Source of the DNA: Plantibacter sp. PA-3-X8 | GTDB taxonomy: Bacteria > Actinomycetota > Actinomycetes > Actinomycetales > Microbacteriaceae | Reading direction: 5' to 3' | Assembly (NCBI RefSeq): GCF_003856975.1 | Contig: NZ_CP033107.1 | Coordinates: forward strand, 3,534,001 to 3,598,000 | Length of the DNA: 64,000 nt | Shown: piece after piece, positions 59,433 to 64,000 of the stretch | How positions within the stretch are numbered: the stretch's first letter is position 1 | Layout of the letters: every line of letters starts with the position of its first letter | The notes under the pieces: model-generated | What the model was told of the DNA's origin: nothing | The model's input: only the letters and a program-made list of their open reading frames with translations | The model's database searches: none | Made by a program: the position numbers and the translations under genes

Positions 59433-60711
59433 GCATGACCCGTTCGACTGCCGACACGAACGCGTCACCCGAGTCGCTCCAGCTTGCACCGGCGACCGAG
59501 GCGGACATGGCCAGACCACGAGCGGTCGCATCCGGCCGGTCGAAGACGCCGGCGAGCGTACGAGCGAGCGCCATGGGCACCGGAGGCACGTATTCGATGA
59601 ACGGGTTGTCCGACACCATGCGGTTGTTCGGACCGTCGTTCACGACCGGGGCGACGCCGCTCGAGATCAACTCGAGCGGGAGCAGCGACATGTTGGTCAG
59701 CGACAACACGAGCCCCGCAGCACAGCGGTTGTAGAGCTCGTTGAGCTCGGCCAGCTGCATGCTGGAGTGGTTCTTGTACGCGAACGGCAAGTCCCATCCG
59801 GAGACGTCCCAACCGGCCAGGTTGATGGTGACATCCGGCTTCAGCTCCGAGAAGTCCTTCAGCGCGAGGACGCCGAGCTCGAACGCGCGCCGCGAGGTGA
59901 CCGGGCGTGCGTAGAAGAAGATCTCGTTCCGTGGACGCTCGTTCGTGATCCGGTAGAGCGAGGTGTCGACCGAGAAGTCGAAGGAGTCACATGCCATGCC
60001 GTACTCGGTGCTGAGCTTGTGGGCCAGCCACCCGCCGGCCGTGATGCCGTGGAATCCGAAGCGGTAGGTGTTCTCCGCGAGGATGTACTCCGAGCCGATC
60101 GCATAGAAGTACGGCTCGAAGTCCTGCACGAAGTAGAAGCGCTTCGCCGTCGAGCGATCGAGGTAGGAGGCGTAGGCGGTCTCCCAGCCGGTGGCGAACA
60201 ACGCCTGGGTGTCCGCATCCACGCCGACGGAGGCGTCGTACATCCGGATGTCGGCCTTGAGATCCGGGTACGACTTCGAAGCGGCGAGCATCTGCTTCGT
60301 CGCGTCGAGACTCGGCGTCAGGTGCAGATTGTCGTAGAGGTAGATCGTGCAGTGGTGACCTGCCCGTTCAGCGAAGTCGATGAACCGGAACAGGTTCTGG
60401 TGGCCGCCGCTCTCGGCTCCCGGAGGCGACATGATCCAGGCCATGCGGACCGGGCCGTCGGCGGCGGTCACCGGGTTCGCGAAGCGTTCGCCGGGCACCG
60501 TCCAGTCGACGGCTGCGGCGTGCTCGAGGTTGACGAGCATCTCCCCGCCGGCGTTCTGCAGGCTCAGTTGGGTCGAGAGCTTGCTGAACACCCGACCGAG
60601 GAAGGCCTTCGGACCGAGGTCCTTGAAGAACCGGAGGAGGCGGGCGGCACGGGTCCTGACACGGGCGGCGCGGGTGCGTACCGCCGTCAGCCGCGAGCTG
60701 AGAGGCGACAC
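59425..60711 (-). CDS. WsaF-type GT4 rhamnosyltransferase
   Basis: A 428-residue protein. A basic helical N-terminus (RAARVRTRAARLLRFFKDLG) precedes two GT-B domains with VRMAWIMSPPGAESGGHQNL, FYFVQDFEPYFYAIGSEYIL, GFHGITAGGWLAHKLSTEYG, IFFYARPVTSRRAFELGVLA and GLVLSLTNMSLLPLELISSG. These are landmarks of WsaF, a dTDP-rhamnose-using transferase from S-layer glycan synthesis in Geobacillus. It stands 2 bases after rmlA, which fits dTDP-rhamnose as donor. GTG start. It overlaps the following epimerase gene by 8 bases. Confidence 0.82.
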   Translation of the reverse strand: MSPLSSRLTAVRTRAARVRTRAARLLRFFKDLGPKAFLGRVFSKLSTQLSLQNAGGEMLVNLEHAAAVDWTVPGERFANPVTAADGPVRMAWIMSPPGAESGGHQNLFRFIDFAERAGHHCTIYLYDNLHLTPSLDATKQMLAASKSYPDLKADIRMYDASVGVDADTQALFATGWETAYASYLDRSTAKRFYFVQDFEPYFYAIGSEYILAENTYRFGFHGITAGGWLAHKLSTEYGMACDSFDFSVDTSLYRITNERPRNEIFFYARPVTSRRAFELGVLALKDFSELKPDVTINLAGWDVSGWDLPFAYKNHSSMQLAELNELYNRCAAGLVLSLTNMSLLPLELISSGVAPVVNDGPNNRMVSDNPFIEYVPPVPMALARTLAGVFDRPDATARGLAMSASVAGASWSDSGDAFVSAVERVMRG

Positions 60712-60713
60712 GG

Positions 60714-61583
60714 TCAGGCCTGCTGGGCCAGCAGCGTCTGCAGGTAGCGACCGTAACCGCTCTTCACCAGCGGAGCGGCGAGGGCTGCGAGCTGCTCATC
60801 GTCGATCCAACCGGCACGCCACGCGATCTCCTCGATGCAGCCGACCTTGAAGCCCTGGCGGTCTTCGATCACACGCACGTACTCGGACGCCTGCATCATC
60901 GACTCGAAGGTGCCGGTGTCGAGCCAGGCGGTGCCACGGTCGAGCACCTGGACCTGCAGGGTGCCGCGCTCCAGATAGCGCTCGTTGACCGTCGAGATCT
61001 CGAGCTCGCCTCGGGCGGAGGGCTCGATCGTCTTGGCGATCTCGACGATCGAGTTGTCGTAGAAGTACAGTCCGGGCACCGCATAGTTGCTCTTCGGCTG
61101 CGCGGGCTTCTCCTCGATGGAAAGCGCTTTGAAGTCGTCGTCGAACTCGACGACGCCGTAGGCCTTCGGATCGGCGACCTGGTAGGCGAAGATGAGCGCG
61201 CCGTCGATGTCGTTGTGACTGCGGAGAGCTGAACCGAGGCCGGTGCCGTGGAAGATGTTGTCGCCGAGGACCAGGGCGACGCTCTCGTCTCCGATGAACT
61301 CCTCACCGATGATGAACGCCTGCGCAAGGCCGTCCGGAGACGGCTGGACGGCGTACTCGAGGCGGATGCCGAGGTCGTCGCCGTTGCCGAGGAGCGCCCG
61401 GAACTGCTCGTTGTACTCCGGGGTGGTGATGATGAGGATCTCCTTGATCCCCGCCATCATGAGCGTCGACAGGGGGTAGTAGATCATCGGCTTGTCGTAG
61501 ATGGGCATGAGCTGCTTGGAGATGCCCTTGGTGATCGGCCAGAGACGCGTGCCGGATCCACCGGCGAGAATGATGCCGCGCAT
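60714..61583 (-). CDS. rmlA: Glucose-1-phosphate thymidylyltransferase
   Basis: A 289-residue nucleotidyltransferase: [20 protein letters not shown] (nucleotide-binding GGSGTRL), [77 protein letters not shown] and [18 protein letters not shown]. All RmlA signatures are present and the length is standard. It makes dTDP-glucose from dTTP and glucose-1-phosphate, the first step to dTDP-L-rhamnose. The start is the ATG at 61583, 2 bases after the rmlC stop. Feedback inhibition by dTDP-rhamnose is usual for the family. Confidence 0.97.
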   Translation of the reverse strand: MRGIILAGGSGTRLWPITKGISKQLMPIYDKPMIYYPLSTLMMAGIKEILIITTPEYNEQFRALLGNGDDLGIRLEYAVQPSPDGLAQAFIIGEEFIGDESVALVLGDNIFHGTGLGSALRSHNDIDGALIFAYQVADPKAYGVVEFDDDFKALSIEEKPAQPKSNYAVPGLYFYDNSIVEIAKTIEPSARGELEISTVNERYLERGTLQVQVLDRGTAWLDTGTFESMMQASEYVRVIEDRQGFKVGCIEEIAWRAGWIDDEQLAALAAPLVKSGYGRYLQTLLAQQA

Positions 61584-61585
61584 CG

Positions 61586-62191
61586 TCAGTTCCCCTTCAA
61601 GGTCGCGTAGAACGCCCGGGCGTCGTCCCAGGTCGGCAGGAGGCCGGCGGCGGCCGCCTCGTCGAGACCGGGGGCCTCGGTGTCCTTCGGTGAGAGCAGA
61701 GGCGTGCCGGCCTCCGGTGGGATGACGAGACCGATCCGCTCGTCGAGCGGGTTGATGCCGTGCTCGCGGTCGGGACGGTACACGTCGGTCACGAGGTAGC
61801 TGACGGTGGCGTCGTCGGTCAGGGCGACGAAGCAGTGGCCGAGGCCCTCGGAGATGAAGATCGCCTTGCGGTCGGTGTCGTCGAGCAGCACTGAGTCCCA
61901 CTGGCCGAAGGTCGGTGAGCCCACGCGGATGTCGATGACGTAGTCGAGGACGGCACCGCGGGTGGCCGTGACGTACTTCGCCTGCCCGATCGGGATGTCG
62001 GCGAAGTGGATGCCGCGCACCGAGCCGCGCTTCGACACCGAGGTGTTGGACTGGGCCAGCTTGATCGACCGACCGGAGGCCTCTTCGAGCTTGTCGAAGC
62101 GGTACCACTCGAGGAACACGCCTCGGTCGTCGCCGAACTGCTTCGGCGTGATCTCATAGCTGTCGGGGACGTTCAGTTCGCGGATCTGCAC
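61586..62191 (-). CDS. rmlC: dTDP-4-dehydrorhamnose 3,5-epimerase
   Basis: A 201-residue cupin enzyme: [40 protein letters not shown] with catalytic His62, [20 protein letters not shown], and [20 protein letters not shown]. These are RmlC landmarks. It epimerises C3 and C5 of dTDP-4-keto-6-deoxyglucose. The GTG at 62191 lies 6 bases after TAGACT, so the operon mRNA is probably leaderless. It heads the operon rmlC - rmlA - WsaF-type transferase - epimerase. Confidence 0.93.
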   Translation of the reverse strand: MQIRELNVPDSYEITPKQFGDDRGVFLEWYRFDKLEEASGRSIKLAQSNTSVSKRGSVRGIHFADIPIGQAKYVTATRGAVLDYVIDIRVGSPTFGQWDSVLLDDTDRKAIFISEGLGHCFVALTDDATVSYLVTDVYRPDREHGINPLDERIGLVIPPEAGTPLLSPKDTEAPGLDEAAAAGLLPTWDDARAFYATLKGN

Positions 62192-62197
62192 CCGGGG

Positions 62198-62203
62198 AGT
62201 CTA
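62198..62203 (-). promoter_or_regulatory. -10 hexamer of leaderless rmlC operon
   Basis: TAGACT on the minus strand, 6 bases before the GTG at 62191. The same hexamer and spacing occur before the gene at 566. Confidence 0.55.
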
Positions 62204-62291
62204 CCAAGTCGGCGCTCGGCGACAGTATTCCGCGGTTCCGTCACCGGTTGTCTCAGGCATAATCGAGTGTCCGCGCACAGAACGGCCCGCC

Positions 62292-62885
62292 ATGATCCCT
62301 CTGCTCCGCCGCCTCTGGAACGGTGTCTCCGCGTACGCGGTGAAGTTCGGCGTCGTCGGGCTGATCGGCTTCGGCCTCGATGTGCTCGTGTTCAACCTGC
62401 TGCGCGTCGGCGTCTTCGGACACGACCACCTCGCGCAGTCCCCCCTCGGCGCCAAGGTCATCAGTGTCTCGGTCGCCATCGTCTTCAACTGGATCGGCAA
62501 CCGGTACTGGACCTTCCGCGAGCATCGCCGGAAGAACTTCGTCCTGGAACTCGGCGAGTACGTGATCGTCTCCCTGGGTGGCATGGCCATCGCCGTCGGG
62601 TGTCTCTACGTCAGCCACTACGTCCTCGGCTTCACCTCGCTGCTCGCCGACAACCTGGCCTCGAACGTCATCGGGCTCGGCCTCGGAACCCTCTTCCGTT
62701 TCTTCCTCTACCGCTTCTGGGTCTACGGACACCATCGGGCGGACGGCCTGGCCAACCTCGCTCGCGTTGAGGAGGCCCAGCGAACGCTGTTCGAGGAGCC
62801 ACCGGCGACTCAGGCACCGACAGGTTCCGCCCTGCCCGAGCCGGGTACGATGAACGGGCCACTCCCGAGAGGACCCCTATCTTGA
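62292..62885 (+). CDS. gtrA: GtrA family membrane protein
   Basis: A 197-residue protein with four helices: AVKFGVVGLIGFGLDVLVFN, KVISVSVAIVFNWIGNRYWT (F-N-W-x-x-N-R-x-W-T-F is the GtrA mark), a third near VIVSLGGMAIAVGCLYV and GLGLGTLFRFFLYRFWVYG. The C-terminal 45 residues are a hydrophilic, Pro-rich tail longer than usual. GtrA proteins are thought to flip polyprenyl-phosphate sugars for decoration of surface glycans and commonly partner DPM-like GT2 enzymes such as the one at 32330. It overlaps rmlD by 4 bases. CATAAT at 62256-62261 may be its -10. Confidence 0.9.
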   Translation: MIPLLRRLWNGVSAYAVKFGVVGLIGFGLDVLVFNLLRVGVFGHDHLAQSPLGAKVISVSVAIVFNWIGNRYWTFREHRRKNFVLELGEYVIVSLGGMAIAVGCLYVSHYVLGFTSLLADNLASNVIGLGLGTLFRFFLYRFWVYGHHRADGLANLARVEEAQRTLFEEPPATQAPTGSALPEPGTMNGPLPRGPLS

Positions 62886-63733
62886 CGTACCTGATCACCG
62901 GCGCTTCCGGCATGCTCGGCCACGACCTGCAGGAGGCCCTGACGGGTCGCGAGGTCACCGCCCTCGGTCGCGCCGAGCTCGACGTGACCGACCTCGAGGC
63001 CGTCCGTTCCGCCGTCGCAGGGCACTCGGCCGTCATCAACGCCGCCGCCTACACGAAGGTGGACGACGCCGAGTCGCACGAAGCAGACGCCGCGGCCGTG
63101 AACGCCATCGGGGCCCGCAACCTCGCGATCGCCGCTCGGGAGGCCGGCGCGAAGCTCGTCCAGGTGTCGACCGACTACGTCTTCGACGGCTCCGCGACCT
63201 CGCCGTACCAGGAGGACCACGAGCTCGCCCCGATCAGCGCGTACGGCCGGACGAAGGCCGACGGGGAGCGCGCCGTCCTCGCCGAGCACCCGAACGGCGG
63301 CTACATCGTGCGGACGGCATGGCTGTACGGCAAGAACGGACCGAACTTCGCCGCCACCATGGCGAAGCTCGCGGCGAACGGCGTCGACCCGGCCGTCGTG
63401 ACCGACCAGCTGGGTCAGCCCACGTGGACCGCCGACCTCGCCGCGCAGATCGTCGCGCTGCTCGACGCCGACGCTCCTGCCGGGGTCTACCACGGCACCA
63501 ACGCCGGACAGGCCTCCTGGTACGAGTTCGCCCAGGCGGTCTTCGCGGCGGTCGGCGCGGACCCGGCCCGTGTCTCCCCCACCGACAGCTCGGCGTTCGT
63601 CCGCCCCGCGCCGCGCCCCGCCTACTCGGTGCTCGGCCACGACGCCTGGGCCACCGCCGGTCTCGCCCCGATGCGTGACTGGCGGGAGGCCTTCGAGGCA
63701 GCGACGCAGCACGGCGTCGTCACGGCGCCGTGA
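62882..63733 (+). CDS. rmlD: dTDP-4-dehydrorhamnose reductase
   Basis: A 283-residue short-chain dehydrogenase: TYLITGASGMLGHDLQEALT, VINAAAYTKVDDAESHEADA, VQVSTDYVFDGSATSPYQED, SAYGRTKADGERAVL with the catalytic Tyr-Lys, and IVRTAWLYGKNGPNFAATMA. These are RmlD signatures. It reduces dTDP-4-keto-L-rhamnose to dTDP-L-rhamnose with NAD(P)H. It starts at a TTG that overlaps the gtrA stop (TTGA), with GAGAGGA about 10 bases upstream. rmlB is not seen in the window and is expected beyond the right edge or elsewhere. Confidence 0.94.
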   Translation: MTYLITGASGMLGHDLQEALTGREVTALGRAELDVTDLEAVRSAVAGHSAVINAAAYTKVDDAESHEADAAAVNAIGARNLAIAAREAGAKLVQVSTDYVFDGSATSPYQEDHELAPISAYGRTKADGERAVLAEHPNGGYIVRTAWLYGKNGPNFAATMAKLAANGVDPAVVTDQLGQPTWTADLAAQIVALLDADAPAGVYHGTNAGQASWYEFAQAVFAAVGADPARVSPTDSSAFVRPAPRPAYSVLGHDAWATAGLAPMRDWREAFEAATQHGVVTAP

Positions 63734-64000
63734 CCACCCTGCGCGTCGTCGTCGACCAGATCGTCGCGCCGGTCGCCGGCGGGGTCGGTCGTTACTCCGA
63801 GGAACTCACCCGTGAGCTCATCGCGAGCGCCCCGGTGGGATGCGACGTCGAGGGCATCGTCTCGGCGGTATCGAAGGAGAAGATCGACCTCCTCGAGTCC
63901 AAGCTCCCCGGACTGGCGACGCTGCATCGCACCACGCTCCCGCGCCGCGAGCTCAGTGCCGCCTGGCAGCTCGGCATCGTCGCGCCCGGCACCGCGAACG
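63730..64000 (+). CDS. GT4-like glycosyltransferase, N-terminal part (cut by window edge)
   Basis: The 90 visible residues start MTTLRVVVDQIVAPVAGGVG, then RYSEELTRELIASAP. The G-G-V-G-R-Y-S-x-E-L loop is typical of the N-terminal domain of GT4 mannosyl/rhamnosyltransferases. The GTG start overlaps the rmlD stop (GTGA), so it is translated with rmlD and may use dTDP-rhamnose. The donor-binding domain lies outside the window. Confidence 0.7.
   Translation, partial: MTTLRVVVDQIVAPVAGGVGRYSEELTRELIASAPVGCDVEGIVSAVSKEKIDLLESKLPGLATLHRTTLPRRELSAAWQLGIVAPGTAN

Overview
The window is gene-dense, high-GC actinobacterial DNA with GTG and TTG starts, many 4-base ATGA/GTGA overlaps and a WhiB regulator. 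The left edge (sahH, DUF3499, a metallopeptidase-family gene, DUF5719, a GT2 membrane protein, whiB, galE, manA) is a conserved housekeeping block of Actinobacteria. Gene content and style fit the family Microbacteriaceae best. This is an inference, and the genus cannot be fixed from the sequence alone. I see no rRNA, tRNA, CRISPR array, insertion sequence or prophage, and no gene-free stretch longer than 300 bases.

Layout. Positions 1-11249 hold the housekeeping block, a GlxA-type regulator with an inverted-repeat leader, and an acyl-CoA dehydrogenase. From 11306 to the right end the window is almost entirely a cell-surface polysaccharide locus. Positions 11306-24491 carry two tandem O-antigen-ligase-like proteins, an initiating polyprenyl glycosylphosphotransferase, a pyruvyl transferase, a third polymerase-like membrane protein, several GT2/GT4 glycosyltransferases and a Wzx-like flippase. 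Positions 24601-27980 hold a GH65 disaccharide phosphorylase overlapping a beta-phosphoglucomutase. Positions 28069-31225 are a three-gene nucleotide-sugar operon (GDP-mannose 4,6-dehydratase, a colitose-synthase-like reductase, and a PLP enzyme with His in place of the catalytic Lys). I read it as a GDP-colitose-type 3,6-dideoxyhexose pathway. Positions 31316-43475 carry more glycosyltransferases, a DUF2304 protein, two membrane acyltransferases, a second flippase, an epimerase, two tandem DUF2142 proteins and a large membrane protein.

Positions 43610-47459 run methyltransferase, lipoprotein, then a secreted protein with five ~95-residue repeats. Positions 47529-52883 (minus strand) are a rhamnan-type module: ABC exporter (Wzm/Wzt), a coiled-coil protein, an RgpF protein and an RgpF-WbsX fusion. 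Two glycosyltransferases follow, then two cell-wall-binding-repeat (CWB2) surface proteins. One of these CWB2 genes sits between 53-bp direct repeats that reproduce the 3' end of the other. The right end is an rmlC-rmlA-glycosyltransferase-epimerase operon and a divergent gtrA-rmlD-glycosyltransferase operon. rmlB is not in the window.

How it fits together: the nucleotide-sugar genes (galE, manA, gmd/colC/colD-like, rmlA/C/D) would feed glycosyltransferases that build at least two kinds of surface polymer, one exported by the Wzx/Wzy route and one by an ABC transporter. Acyl, pyruvyl and methyl transferases would decorate them. The CWB2 and repeat proteins are candidate clients that sit in or bind this envelope. 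A recurring signal is a TANNNT hexamer 5-9 bases before the start codon without a Shine-Dalgarno sequence, suggesting that many genes here are leaderless.
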